Origin: Siphlonurus alternatus | Lineage: Eukaryota; Arthropoda; Insecta; Ephemeroptera; Siphlonuridae | Direction of reading: 5' to 3' | NCBI GenBank assembly: GCA_949825025.1 | Contig: OX463779.1 | Span: 39,194,203 to 39,258,202, forward strand | DNA: 64,000 nucleotides | Shown: piece by piece, positions 45,874-58,650 of the stretch | Numbering within the stretch: position 1 is the stretch's first letter | How the letters are laid out: every line of letters starts with the position of its first letter | Program-made: the position numbers and the translations under genes | Notes under the pieces: generated by a model | Told to the model about the DNA's origin: nothing | Seen by the model: only the letters and a program-made list of their open reading frames with translations | Database searches by the model: none

Positions 45874-46045
45874 AAAATACGAGCTTTTTGTTTTGCGCCT
45901 AAACAGAAGTCGCAACTCCAAAGTCGCAACTTTTAACCAGAGCAGAGCCAGGGTATGTAAGTGGAGGGGGTTTGGCGCAGTGACGTCACGGCCAATCAGA
46001 GAGGGCGTTACTGGTTTTGCGACTTCTAGAAAAAGCTCGTATTTT
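45874..46045. mobile_element. 172-bp inverted-repeat element between LTN1 and ZP gene
   Basis: AAAATACGAGCTTTTTGTTT at the left is mirrored by AGAAAAAGCTCGTATTTT at the right. AGTCGCAAC occurs twice inside the left half and GCGACTT in the right. The middle is GC-rich (GTGACGTCACGGCCAATCAG). It is a probable MITE in the tail-to-tail spacer. Confidence 0.65.
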
Positions 46046-46447
46046 AGGTTTAATAATTAAAGTGATGAGAGGTGCCTTTATCATCTAATATCCACTAAAT
46101 TGCAAATTGAAAATAATTTAAAATGCAACATATGAATTTTCTACTTTTGTAACTTTGTATAATAACTTTTGTTTATTATATTTTCAATATTTTCTTATAA
46201 ATTGAAGTAGAAAAGATATTCTTGGCACAATGAAATAATGGTAAATCTAAAAACAATAATAATTAGAGCTTTAGCCGCGAATCAAGATCTGTAGACAAAA
46301 ATTTAGATTATACCCGCATAAGATTTCAATTAAATAAATTGCCAACTTGTCCATTATATACTTTCATAGTTATATTAATTATAGCTTCTCATTTAAATAT
46401 TAGTTTAAAATACTTATCAGTTGGATGCCCATAATTTTTTTTTTTAC

Positions 46448-46453
46448 TTTATT
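46448..46453 (-). terminator. Candidate poly(A) signal of the ZP gene
   Basis: TTTATT on the plus strand reads AATAAA on the gene strand, 342 nt past the stop codon. Other candidates exist in this AT-rich spacer. Confidence 0.35.
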
Positions 46454-46794
46454 TTTTTATCACATTAAATTAAAAAAAAATAAAAATCTGCAACCAACGT
46501 AGCTCCCATCAAATATTATAAATAAATGAGGAATATACTTTTATCTTTTTAAGCATTGATTCTACCGTATATAGTACAAATTCCTAAGGTATATTTTAAC
46601 CAATGCTGATATGGGCAAAAGTATGGCTATAGCAGCCCTCAAGAAGTTTGGAGGTAGGAGAGCCAACTAAAGCTGCAGACATCAGATCAAGATTCTTGCA
46701 CGAAAACCGTGCGGCGCTGAAGCCCGAGAGCATGGAGAAAATATAATTTATCCATGCCCGAGAGATATGAAGGAGCGAATGCGGCGGTTGAGAG

Positions 46795-49700
46795 TTACAT
46801 GCCGCATCCCTGAAGCCTCTGGTTCTTGAGCCACAAACTGGCGCTCACCATGGAGGAGCTCAGCAGGAGCACCAGGAGGAACACGGAACCTGTCACGAAG
46901 GCGGGGATGGACAGGCACACGCCTTCGGGTTCTGTGGACAGAGGAAATGATTAACGACCGACGATTACGAGACAAGTAAATGGCAAATTCTTGGTGTTTT
47001 CATTCTGATTATTTGTTTGTTTTTTAAGTTACATTATTTAATGAAACTATTAAGACACATATGTAAATTTATAAATAAAAGAAAAAAAAATCTTCCAAAA
47101 TTACAAAAAAGCATTGGAAAAAAAAGGGTATATTTTTCTTTGCGAGCGGGATTTTTTTTAATTTAAATTAAAACTTACGTGCGGAGGAGACGTTGATGAT
47201 GGTTGCAGTGTTTCCTGCTGCATTCTCAAGCTGTGCAAGGTCATCTTCAGTGACCACGGTGACCTTCCGCATCAGACGTACCGGGTCGGCGATCGACTCT
47301 TGTTGAGAGTAAGCAGTCTCATTGCTCGCACGCTTGCGACGAGCATTCAATGCTTGTGCGGAGTTCTACAAAAAAAAATAAAAAACAAGTTAATTTCCTA
47401 TAATATATAACTATAAAATTTAAATAATTACTTACCCCTCGTGGGCAAACTCTACATCCAGTCTTACACAGCTCAACTTCGCACTCGATGTAAAGTTCCA
47501 TCTGGTCTGGGAATTTGAATGCCTGGAAGTAAGCGTACGCAATGATTGAAGCGCTTGATCCTCCTGTTTCGCGGGTGAGTGTGAACGGTGAGGGGAAGAG
47601 CTTGGGCTTGAGCGGGCATCCCTCAGAGTCGGTGAGCTTGACGACGGGGCCGCCGGTGTCGCGGTCTCCAGCGTGCGCTACGCACTCGCCAACAGTCACC
47701 TCGAAGCCTGGGTCTCCCTCCACGGAAATCACGAGGGTCATGTCCTCACCGATCTTGACGAGACCGCTGGCTGGAGCGGCGAATGGTCCCTTGCCGATCT
47801 GTCAACATAATTAAGTGTGAATTAATTAAGTTTTTTGTGTGTCCATCAATATACACTGTCTTTAGACTCCCTTAGTGACGTTCAAATTTTTTTTATCAAT
47901 TATGTATAAGATCAGAGACCATTAGAGACCTTCCGTTACGGCGTTACGTGTCTTATGGCCAGAGATTTGACCAAGGTCGAGCTTTAAGGGGTTTGAAAAT
48001 TTTGGACAATTCAGGTCATATAAGATAGAGAAGTCTCTATTAATGCCATGGTCATTGATATAAGATATTTTAATTAGAATACAATTTTATAAATAATTTG
48101 TTATTATTATAAATTAAAAATTAAGTATTGACATTTATTTTAATGAACAAATTATTTAATTCGATCATAAATTTTACTATATTATAATACTTAACTTTGA
48201 GGCTGATAGACTATTTGATTAATAATAAAATTATTTAAAATGACATTGACTTAAATATTATACTATATGAAAGTTATGTATATAATTGTGAATAGAAAAC
48301 TGTATGAATTTTTATTGCGGTTTGAGACTCGGACGTTTTCTCCCGTATGCTAGCTGCAGTGCAATTATAAACAGTTGTATAATTATATAGTTAATTATCA
48401 TGTTTCATTAAAATTGTGAAAATCAAGTCTTAATTGATATGTAGTTCTAACCAACAAAAATTTTATGTTTTTTTAAAATATAAATCTGTAATTAAGTAAT
48501 CATAAAAATATAAATAAAAGTGTCGAATTAAATTTTATCTTTGAACATGCGATAAACTTTGAATATAATAGTATGTACCTGTGTATAATATTTTTAAAGA
48601 TTGAGATATAAAAAAAAAACGAGTTTACCAAACATTATTACGACGGTGTCTATATATTTATATGTGAGAAAATTAGAAGGGATTTTTTTTTTCTTCTTTA
48701 GAAGACAATATAAAAATTCCCATAGCAGTGACTTGCCATAAAAAACACACAAATACATTACGAATAATTTTCTTTCTCTTCTATACAACTGCATATATTA
48801 AATTATAAAGAAAAAAACTTTCATCAAAATCATACGACACACCAATTGCGAAATCATAACAACAAATAAGGCAATCTTACCTGGATATCAAGTTTTGCAG
48901 ACGCGGTATCTCCACTGAAAGTGACGATTTCCTGGTCCAAAACGTCAACGCTGAGGGCCGCTGACAGAGCCTTGTGGATGTTTCCAGCCCACAGACACCG
49001 CACGCGACGGATCGTGTCCCAAACCTGCAAAAAACGTCAATGTTATAGGCACCAATGACGTCACTGGTGATCATTTCTTACCTCCTGAATGCCGACCTCG
49101 TTCTGGAGGACCAAAACGTTCTCCAAGTAAGCTTGACCGCCGGTGGCGAACTCATCAACGAATTGTGTTCCGCAAGAGTCAAGGCGAACTGTGAACTCGG
49201 CGCGGGATTGTCCACTGCCGGCAAGAAGGTAGCGACAGCTGGGCTGGTTGTAGAAGCCCTGTGGCGTGTAAGGATGAGAAATTAGTACTTTATTTGAGCT
49301 CGAGTTTTTTTTTTTTTTTTTGCATAATATCTAATAAAATTAGAGTAATTATATAAAGTAACTACATAAATTTTATTTTGTAAACTCACAAGTGAGTGGA
49401 GCGCGTAAAAAAAAAATCATTTATTTATTTTTTAATTCTGGATTATTTAATAAAAATTAGTTTCCACGTCATGAGTGTCACTTTATTTTAAACAAATTGT
49501 TGGAGTTGTTACTTTACATTTATTTTAGTAAATTTGTAAAAATAGTACTTGAATTGAACAGTTATGCTAAAAAAAAAAAAAAAACACACACAAACCTCTT
49601 TTAGTGATCATTAAAAGAGCCCGTGTCTTGAAAATACGTAATTCCTGGTTGAAAGTAAAAAATGTAACATTTAAGTTTGTTAATTATTTAAGGTGAAGCA

Positions 49701-52700
49701 ACGTTGTCCATTGTTACTCTTATCATATCTACAGCGACATTAATTACGGAAGCAAGATAACGTTAAAAAAATGCTATTGTCCCGTTATCACCTATTACGT
49801 GCTTCATTTAATGAAATTTTTGTTAACAATTGAAGAAAATAAAAGTGAAAAATTCCTAATTTCATTAGCACTTCCGCTACAAAGAAATTTGTTTTTAAAC
49901 TCCGGAAATAGAGAAAGTTTTTCCTTTATATATTAATATAATGTAATTAAGCAATAATTTCACATGACTATATAATTGTTAACCTCATCACAGTATGGTT
50001 CTCATTGGAATATTGTGAGGATGTTTATTTAGTTATCTATGATGATGTTGATTATTTTGCTACGTTGGGAATTATTATTAATTTTTGTCCGTGCTTTTTT
50101 GTATAGCATAGTTAATTAGAGGTTACGAGTTAAAGAGTGGAATATGGGCTACAAAATTGTTGTTAGGCTTATGCCAATTAAGTCACAATGTGAAACACAA
50201 AAGAATACATAACACATGCATATTATTAATGCACTATAACATTAATGATAAATAATTAAATAGATCATAAAAAGGAGCTCAGATTTTTCAATTTATGTAC
50301 TATTTTTAAAAATTATTGATATATTATTGGACGTAATAATCACTAACATTTCACGGAAAGAAAATTATCACGATTTTCATTAAAGAGTGACAGCTTGACA
50401 GCTGGGCATCTGTTACGTGCTAAATATGTATATATTCTTTTAACTTAAAACAATTGTAACGAATATCATGCAGCAACAGAACTTAAAATAATATTATATT
50501 TTTGTATGCAGGTGTATTTAACTGACCTTAGAGTAGATGACGCCCTCGAAAGGTCCACTGAACTCGAGACGGATGGTCATCTGGTCCTTGGCGCAGGTCA
50601 CGTCAATGTCATTGATGTGAGCACCATGGTGGTGGTGCTCATTATTGTCCGCGTTCTGGCCCTCAGAGTCGATCTCTTGAGGCGGCTGAGTAACTACGGG
50701 ACGTGGGGTGGGACGGACGGGCCTCGGGGTCTCGGGCTGGGGGCGGGGACGTGAAGGTTGTGCATCAGGGGTCACAGGAGGCACAAAAGGACGAGGTTTC
50801 TCCTGCGGTGTAGAGGGTAGAGGCAGGTACTCGCGAGACGGCTCATCCACAGAGGAACCTCCTTGTTGGTCACGAGCTGAAAAGTGACGTCACATTCCAC
50901 TCTGTGCTGTACACTATTGTGTGTGCTCACGCTCACTATTTACATCAATAGTACATTTTTAAATTTGTACATTTTTTTATCACGTAATTTTTATTATTTT
51001 ATTTTGCAAACGTAAATATTTTTTATACATTTATACAAAAAACATGCAATTTTTAATTCAAATTCAACTCTTTACCATACTTTCTAAAGTTAGATAATGT
51101 GAAGACTTGAATTCGAATAAATTGCAATATTTTAAGTGCACTTTATTAATACATTTTTTTATATTATTGTTTATCACGTATTTATTTAATTTTTTGTACA
51201 TTGTTATTTACGTATTATTTTAAACAAGGGAATGGAATGATTTAGATGTTACGGCGTGTTTGTAAGCAGCAATCAAGTAAGTGTGCAGTGTGTATAAGAA
51301 AGAATGATATATATAAGAGAAAGATAACCTGTTCCTTTGATAAGAAATTCTATATTCTAAGCACCCAAGGGTAAGAAACTATGTTCAAAAGAAGACTGAT
51401 TTAATTTTTATGCACCTTTACGGCCGGTCGTGGATGACCTATCGATGAACTGGCCTCTGAACCACCGGAAGACATTTTCTAAAGGTAAGTTTTGAGCTGC
51501 ACGTATATTTCTATCTGGAAGAAAAACAAGCAACTAATTCATTACTACCTATAAATTAATCGGAAAATGTCTTTGCTAAAATATAATTATTATGGAATAT
51601 ATAATTTTTGTACCCAAGCAACCCGTTTTTTATCAAGCAAAAAAGCTTTTTTTATATATAATAATATAATTTGAAAAAAATAAGAAACATAAAAAAGCGG
51701 GAGGAATAATTATGATGATATCACACTTCACGTGCAAAAAAATGCTCAAACTGGTGCCCATGCTAAATGTAAGCGATGATGTTGGTGCTCATCAACACTC
51801 ACGAGGCTCGTGCTGTAGAGGATTCTCTGGTCTGTTTAGATGGTACGCCGCAGCGGGCTGTTGGCGCTGCTGTCTCACAAAGAGCGCCTGGCGCCTCGTC
51901 TCAGAATCTGGCACCGCCAACACTGCAGCACACACCGCCTGAAATGCAACATCACCATATTCTAATTGCACCTCTCCGTCTTTTAACAATTACAAATATC
52001 CCACGCAATGGTGTTGAGATATTCAATGCAAGAGATGAGGGGAGGGGAGGGGGGCACTTTCTCCTCGGGCCGTCGCGGGAAAGTCGGTAAAGAAGCGGCC
52101 GCCGCGGTGTTGGAATAAACGACAGAGGTTACCCCTACGATAATAATATATCAGGCCTGATATCAGGCTGATGTCAGGGCAGCCTGATATCAGCCTGATA
52201 TCAGGAAGTGGACAGAAGAAACCTGACATCAGGCTGGCCTGATGTTTCCCTGACGTCTCCACCTGATAGTTCCCTGATGGTTTCCTGACTATAACGCCTG
52301 ATGGCAACCATTTTGGACTATAATAGATAAAAACACATTTTATTATTAGAATTAAATTAAATAAATAACACTATCATCATTAACACTAAATAAAGAATCA
52401 ATAAAACAAATTGAAGAAAATTTAAATACAAATGCGATGTTGTGCAGCTATAAGGAGCTAGGTGGCCTTTATTCCAGCTGGCTCGACTGTTGTCCCATGG
52501 TCCACAGCTATAGGCAGCAAGACGGTGGATTTTCTAATATTTCAGGCCTCAGAGTCCTAAAATACCTGCAGCAAAAGACACCCCACATAGTATATTACCC
52601 CCAAAACAACTTATAAGCTAAAGAATTATAGTTTAATTACCATTATTTGTTGATTTTCTCCTCTCCTGAAGTAGCTGCCATTTTTCTATCAACAAACCTT

Positions 52701-53846
52701 TCTCCTTTGATGCAACAATGGTGCCGCCTAGTGTTAAAACTTATAACTAATGGAGCCTGACACTCCCCTGATATCAGGCTGATACAGCCCTGATGTCCCC
52801 CTGATATCAGGCTGACGTGACCTGACATCAGCCTGATACCCCCTGATATCAGCCTGATACCCCCTGATATCAGCCTGATACCCCCTGATATCAGCCTGAT
52901 ATCAGCCTGATATCAGGCCTGATATATTATTATCGTAGGGGTAGGTTTCGAGGGTTCAGGAGGTCAGCACTAAAGAGAGATCCATAAGCATCGCGACCCC
53001 TTTCTCTCTTTATCCCTACCAAATACCATAATATAGAGAGGATTTTTATTCTAAGTATATAATATCTCTCTGTAAAAAAAACGTGATGTAGTGTAGCAAA
53101 TAGTTAATCGTCTTCGTGATCTTTAAGAGAGATGCATACCTTTTCTAATATATCTTAATTTCTCAATTATACAATTATTCCGGTCTACTCTTTTTTTAAT
53201 TAACTTTTTTCTTATTTTCTATCTCATTACATTTTATTCAAATGAATATTTAATTACATTAATTATATATTATAACTATATTTATTTTATTCTTAGTATT
53301 GAATTTTACGTCATAATTATAATTTTATATTAACTATTTGTTTTCGTTCTGAATAAATTTAAATTTATTTGAAAACAACAATCAATTCATATAATAAAAA
53401 TTAGGTTATTATCAAAAATTCAGTAGATCCATATCTTCCCTAGGTTCACATTCTTAGGAGAAACTGATTAGAATAGCTCTTATGTTGAGAAAGGGTCTAC
53501 TTAATTTTAATAGCAGCCAACTATAATTTCAATACACACATGTAATGTCGTGCAGAAATGTAAAGCTATTACTTTTATTTGACATATTACCTTACTTTAA
53601 ATAACAAAATCTCCCATTATCAATCATTACAAATGGAGAGTTAAGAGCTTCGTGAAAGGAACTGCGTGAGTAGCTAATCGTTAATATTTTGTCGGTTGTA
53701 AAACTTAATATATGACACCGATCGTTTACTGTCAAGCGGTTCGATGCGCGCGCTGCCGGCCCACTTGACCAACTTGCGCGCCCCATTTGACCACGCTGAC
53801 CGCCGCCACTTACCGTGAGAGCGAGCAGAACCTGGAACGTCCTCAT
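46795..53846 (-). CDS. Membrane-anchored zona pellucida (ZP) domain protein
   Basis: Coding exons in gene order: 53814-53846, 51803-51938, 51416-51514, 50527-50876, 49082-49258, 48881-49024, 47436-47798, 47179-47365, 46795-46931; 541 codons plus TAA, phases consistent. Arthropod ZP proteins form extracellular filaments that tie epidermis to cuticle. Seen: signal peptide MRTFQVLLALTAVCAAVLAV (1-20); Pro/Arg-rich linker (about 100-155); His-rich EHHHHGAH just before the ZP domain (about 178-434). ZP-N cysteines are C184, C214, C235, C275 and ZP-C cysteines C352, C374, C419, C424, C428, C431. RRKR at 443-446 is a furin-type site where ZP precursors are usually cut. A transmembrane helix lies near 505-530, then an 11-residue tail. 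The ZP blocks (EGVIYSKGF, ASIIAYAYFQAFKFPD) resemble arthropod dusky-type ZP proteins, but I cannot name the orthologue. Start choice is supported by the signal peptide and by an upstream non-coding exon spliced 11 nt before the ATG. Confidence 0.92.
47910..47990 (+). repeat. Dispersed repeat, copy 2, in ZP gene intron
   Basis: ACGTGTCTTATGGCCAGAGA followed by TTTGACCAAGGTCGAGCT, preceded by CAGAGACC and TTAGAGACCTT. This matches the copy at 22065-22163. The identity of the repeat is unknown. Confidence 0.6.
52132..52941. mobile_element. 810-bp element built of CCTGATATCAGG repeats, in ZP gene intron
   Basis: CCCCTACGATAATAATATAT and its complement ATATATTATTATCGTAGGGG are perfect ends flanked by TA (52130-52131 and 52942-52943), so a TA-target transposon is likely. 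Inside both ends lie clusters of the palindromic word CTGATATCAG, about ten exact copies with many one-base variants (CTGATGTCAG, CTGACATCAG). The clusters surround a unique AT-rich core of about 420 bp with no coding. It sits in the first coding intron of the ZP gene. Confidence 0.8.
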
Positions 53847-54771
53847 GGTTGCAGGACCTGAGGACACAATAGGGTATGACGTTTAGGACGATATATAAAC
53901 AGAAATTTGTTAGGCGTTCAAAATGTGCTGACAGGTTTTGGTTTTGAGAAAAAACATAATGAAAGTTTTTAGTTTGTATGATTTTATAAACACTTTTTGA
54001 ATGCCTTCAAATTATGATAACAATTAAAATTCTTTGTTCTGGACATGAATTATAACAATACATGATAAGCTAATACTAATATTATTTTTATTTTAATGAG
54101 TTTTTTTAATTAATTTTAATTAATATTTTTCGACTGAACATTTTCATTTTATCAAGTGAATTTGATTTAAAAAAAAAGTGACGTATTGTATTGATTACTT
54201 AAAAAAATATATAATATAGTGAATAAAATATTATTATACTGTAAATATTAATTACTGTGAAAGAAAATATTTATATTTAATAATAAATCTCAAAATATGT
54301 TATTTTTTAAAGTTCAGATTCAAAATCATGTTTCTTATTCAAATAATAAAAAAATAACCAATTTAAATTCAAAGCTATTATATTCCAGATCATGCAGACA
54401 CAAAGTCTTTCAGAGTTATAATTAATTAACAATACAGTCAAAATACTACAGGATATTTAATTAATGTAAATCAGTCAATCTTTTAATGAAATTTAACATA
54501 TCATTGAAACATTTTAATTAATTATTTAACAATAAAATTTTAACAATACATCAAATCGTATACAAATTTCAAATCAAATTCCGTACATCACTATTAAATT
54601 AATTAAACGTACACGAAAATTAATTCAATCTGAATTAATTAAAACTTATCACAGTATATATATTATATCTCAATTAATAATAAATCACTTGATCACTTTT
54701 AATTAAAATCACTATCATCACTCGACACTTTGAACACTTTGAAATCTTGCAGTGAGCACCAAAATTCTTAC

Positions 54772-54825
54772 CTTGTATAATCTTGGCAATCCTTATGTCC
54801 TAGCTCAGTGGAGACCAGGAAGACT
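54772..54825 (-). other. Non-coding first exon of the ZP gene (3' edge defined)
   Basis: On the minus strand, CAAGATTATACAAG|GTAAGAATT is a strong splice donor at 54772. It can join the acceptor TCCTCAG|GTCCTGCAACC at 53857, which leaves 11 nt before the ATG. The 5' boundary is not visible and is placed about 30 bp from the TATA-like box. The intron 53858-54771 has no other signal that I recognised. Confidence 0.55.
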
Positions 54826-54851
54826 ATAAACTCTGGAGGTGGCTGTGGAGG

Positions 54852-54860
54852 CTTTTTAAA
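54852..54860 (-). promoter_or_regulatory. TATA-like box and GA-rich upstream region of the ZP gene
   Basis: On the gene strand CTTTAAAAAGC lies upstream of the non-coding exon. A second TTTATAG lies at about 54824-54830. Further upstream (54862-54960) the gene strand is unusually GC-rich, with GAGAGTGAGAGTGTGAGAGA and GGCCGCCCCCC, typical of GAGA-factor or SP1-like sites. This fits a tissue-regulated, TATA-driven gene. Confidence 0.5.
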
Positions 54861-56940
54861 GCTATCCTCAGAATGCGGAGGGGGGCGGCCACTCGAGAGA
54901 CCCACACAGAGAAGATGAGCGCCTCTCTCACACTCTCACTCTCGCCCCCACCTGCCTTATGAAGCAGTAACGTACATTTATCCTACCGTGTATAATACGT
55001 ACGCCATACAGATGGACACTAATTACACCATCATCAAATCAACGTCAAGTAAAGTACATTTTATTGCTGATTATTTTTATTTTTTTATTAAGGTACTGAC
55101 CTGACATAAATTTGTTACTTTTTTTTATTGAATAGAAATTTTTACAAACTTACACCTCGGGATAGCATTAATGTTACCATCATTGTTATATTTATGGACG
55201 TATTGGCTCTCTGTCTATGGTGGCGTGGTGAAATATTTTTTGGGGGGATCACTGGTCTGCATGCTTTTTAGCCCCTCCCCCCCCTTAAGTAAAAAAAATA
55301 TATATATTTTTTTACAGGGTATTTACACCCCTATTATATGAGCTTGGAGCTCGATGCAGAGTAATAGGAAATAAAGGGATGTTAGCCACGGCCTGTTACA
55401 CGTCCCAGCATTCATTGAGGTGAGGCTGAGAGTGAGGGAACCGTGGAAACCACAGTAAGAACGGTCACCTCTACTTTTGATAGAAGGTGCATGATGTTGA
55501 AAGCCTGCAGCTCTAGAAAATAAGGCAGGGATAACGTTCTGTATGTCCCCTAGTGTAATATAAATGATTAAGTTTAATGATCATATTAACATATTTTGAA
55601 TACATAGTTTTGTGTGTAATTTTTTATGGCAATTTTATTTAGAGAAAAGTAAAAGTAGAAAAATAAATTATGTGCGTGTATTTTTCAAGTACTGACAAGT
55701 ACTTTTTTTTAAAGATTTTATTTGAAATTGAATGGAATTTTACAGCAAAAATGTTACACAAGATGGTGTACGTTGTTTTGTTGTTTAAAAATCGTTTAAG
55801 GAATATTTTTCACAAAAATATTCAAATTATCACTTCTTTAATATTCTCTATAGAAATTTTTGTTAGTCATTTTTTTAATAAAAAAAGAAAATAATTTATA
55901 ATATGCAATGTCATTAAATTTGGTAATGATCCTTGATGAAAAACAACAAATATTTTATTAATCGGAAATCCTCTTACTTTCTAACTATATCGTGTTATAG
56001 AGTTGGTCGGAAGAACGTTGTATAGAAATATTATAGAATATTATTTGTGGGAATCGAGAGAAGATCCACTACTACCATAAACAATTTATAGCCCTCAACT
56101 TAATTGGCCAATACCTCTGAGTGCTGTAAACTATTTTTTTTATATCATATTTCATCGTGTATTTTGATTCTTAAATCATATAAATGTAATAATGTTTTTA
56201 ATAGTATTAAGTCAATTAAATATTTAATTATATTTAATTTTTCTTTACATTATAAGATATGAGAAAGTGTTTGTATTGTTTTTAAATTACTATTATTTAT
56301 AAAAAAAATGTCTGATAAGAAAAAAAAAACATATTTTCTTAAGTATATTCATTGTTTATTAAAGTTGTTATCAATTGTACTGTACACGGATAGTTTTCCT
56401 GAGATTTTTGTACGATTGAATAAAAATATGATAAGTTATCAAAATAATACAAGATAATTTTCTTCTATTCTCTCAAGAAATTTAATATATCTATCATTAG
56501 CTTTTTTATCATGGAATAAAAATATTTTTATATAAAGCCAAACTGTTCTTAATGCATGCGCCATTGTTTTTCTTTATATAAATTTTGTCTGACAAATCCT
56601 AATTAAAGATCTGTTATTAATAATTAATATTTGCTTGATACAACTTATAGATAACAATATTTATGATATTAAAGATATCATAATATGTAGAACTTATATG
56701 TTTTTTTATAATTAAAATTTAAAACAAAAACTTTCAAAAATATATTATCGATATTAAAAATCTATATTTTAACGACTGCATCATAATATGTATTGTAGGT
56801 TAAAATTACTTTTCAATTTCTATTGATAATTGAAGTTTCTGATGGTTAAAATGCTTCTTCCAATCAATGTTATGTATTGTTTATCACCATTCACTACAAT
56901 ACATATTAGCCAGATTAGCCTACTTTGGGATCATATATTA

Positions 56941-57190
56941 GGCACTTGGCGCAGTGGTATGCGCATCCAATTCTTAATCGGAAAATCGTGAGTTCGATCT
57001 CATGCAGGCACCGAAGAATTGTTCATATGGCGGTAGCTATAAAGAACACCCACTCGTGCACTCGTGGTTGTAAGTATCTTCCAATAACTATATCGACTAT
57101 CCTAACTAAGGTTTCCATGGTTCCCTTAGTCATATCATAACTAGGTAAATTTTGGGATGGATTGCTCCACAAAATCCTAAGTAATGCTAG
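56941..57190 (+). mobile_element. tRNA-derived SINE (tRNA-Lys(CTT)-like head)
   Basis: The head folds like a tRNA: D stem GCGC/GCGC around AGTGGTAT, anticodon loop TTCTTAA (anticodon CTT) and a T arm GTGAGTTCGATCTCA. It thus carries A-box (TGGCGCAGTGG) and B-box (GAGTTCGATCTC) promoter motifs. The acceptor stem does not pair and the T loop is one base short, so it is not a working tRNA. The body contains AAGGTTTCCATGGTTCCCTT and GGTAAATTTTGGGATGG, which resembles a SINE body I remember from arthropod genomes. The 3' end is uncertain. Confidence 0.7.
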
Positions 57191-57218
57191 GTCGATAGGT
57201 CAGTATTTCTGACTGGTC

Positions 57219-57349
57219 CAGGGGGTCTTCAAATAACACCACTTAAACTAAACTTAGCGTAAGACTGTCTTAGCGCAACAATAAAGAAAGCACTAAGACT
57301 GTCTTAATTTTAGGATTGTTGGTAATTTGTGTTATTTGAAGACCCCCTG
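57219..57349. mobile_element. 131-bp MITE, CAGGGGGTCTTC ends
   Basis: CAGGGGGTCTTCAAATAACA and its perfect complement form 21-bp inverted ends at 57219-57239 and 57329-57349. AAGACTGTCTTA, itself palindromic, occurs twice inside. It abuts the SINE tail. CAGGG-type ends recall hAT or related superfamilies, but no target duplication is visible. Confidence 0.75.
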
Positions 57350-58650
57350 CAGTACCTTACATCACGGTTCATACTATTAAAAAATAGAAGAAAAATAATT
57401 CTTCTACATAAACGTACATAACTACATATTATAACACTTTCTCTATAATAGATGTATAAAATAATTTGCAAATAAAAACAAGTTCTCAAAAAAAGAAAAA
57501 AAGTTTAAAGTTTGCATCATGACAAGTATTTTAATTACACTTTAGGAAAAATAGTACAAAGAATCATGTACGAATAATATATACAACTCGCCATTTTAAA
57601 AGTATCTTGTCCTATATAGTGATGACATTAATTGTTTGTATATTAATTTGAAGGCCTTGCAAGAATCGTTAAAAATAAGTAGAATAATAATAAAACTTGA
57701 GTTGTTATTACACAATGTTTTTTTTATGTAAATAATGTTAATAACTTTTTAGAAATGAGTTTGAAAATTGTTAAGTTTTTTATTGTTATACAAGGTTAGG
57801 TTTCCATTAACAAACTTTATAAAAATTTAAGCCGGAAATGGGTTTTAATACTTACAAAATCTATGGATTTTATTATGCAAAGATTAATTTAAAAATTGTT
57901 TTTTATTCAGATTTTTATACGATTTTGTAAGAACTGAGATATCGATGAAAATATAAAATTAAATTACATTTTTTATATACCATGCAGAGTAGACCATCTG
58001 TTACGCTTACAATATGACCTAAGATACAGATTAGTGAGAGTGAATGAGATGCAGTTTCAAAGATGACTTTGCAATGCAGATGCAGCAACAGATTATTAGC
58101 AGGAGAATGTCCGCTCAAATGAAGGCTCTGTGGTAGCATTAATATATATATACATTATATACTGTATACTGGCGTTACTGGCAGTAGGTCAGACGCCGCG
58201 AGCTTCTCCTCCGGGACCGCCGAGGGGGAAATCCTTGAGTTCTCACGTCAGCTGGACAATCGACGCCCGCTTATTCTTTTGTTATTATAACCTGCATGAT
58301 TAACATATTTGATTATATAGAGTGAATAATAATATTAATATAAATGTTTATTGAGCAGAAAAACAAAATACATGGCATATATCTTTATACAAAATGCATA
58401 AAAACGCTGACCAATTGGTGGCTGAAAAAGGATATCCCATTCACATAAAGTGTCCAGCCGCCCAATATTTCACATTTGCTCCGAAATCGTATCTTCGTCG
58501 CAATAATGTTTTTAACGTCACGATTTGGAACGTGTTAAATTCACTTGGAAATATGGGGTCTGATTCAAGAAGGAGTTATCCAGAAAGATTTCCAGGTTCT
58601 CACTATAACCATGCATGGTTAGTGCTGTGCCAGTCCAACTCTGGCCCTCT

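Noticed and set aside
47542..47814. Plus-strand frame opposite the ZP-C exon
   Set aside because: Antisense shadow. The minus strand carries the conserved ZP cysteines and correct splice sites.
56941..57013. A functional tRNA-Lys gene
   Set aside because: The acceptor stem does not pair, the T loop lacks a base and the anticodon stem has a mismatch. A SINE-like body follows, so it is a SINE head.
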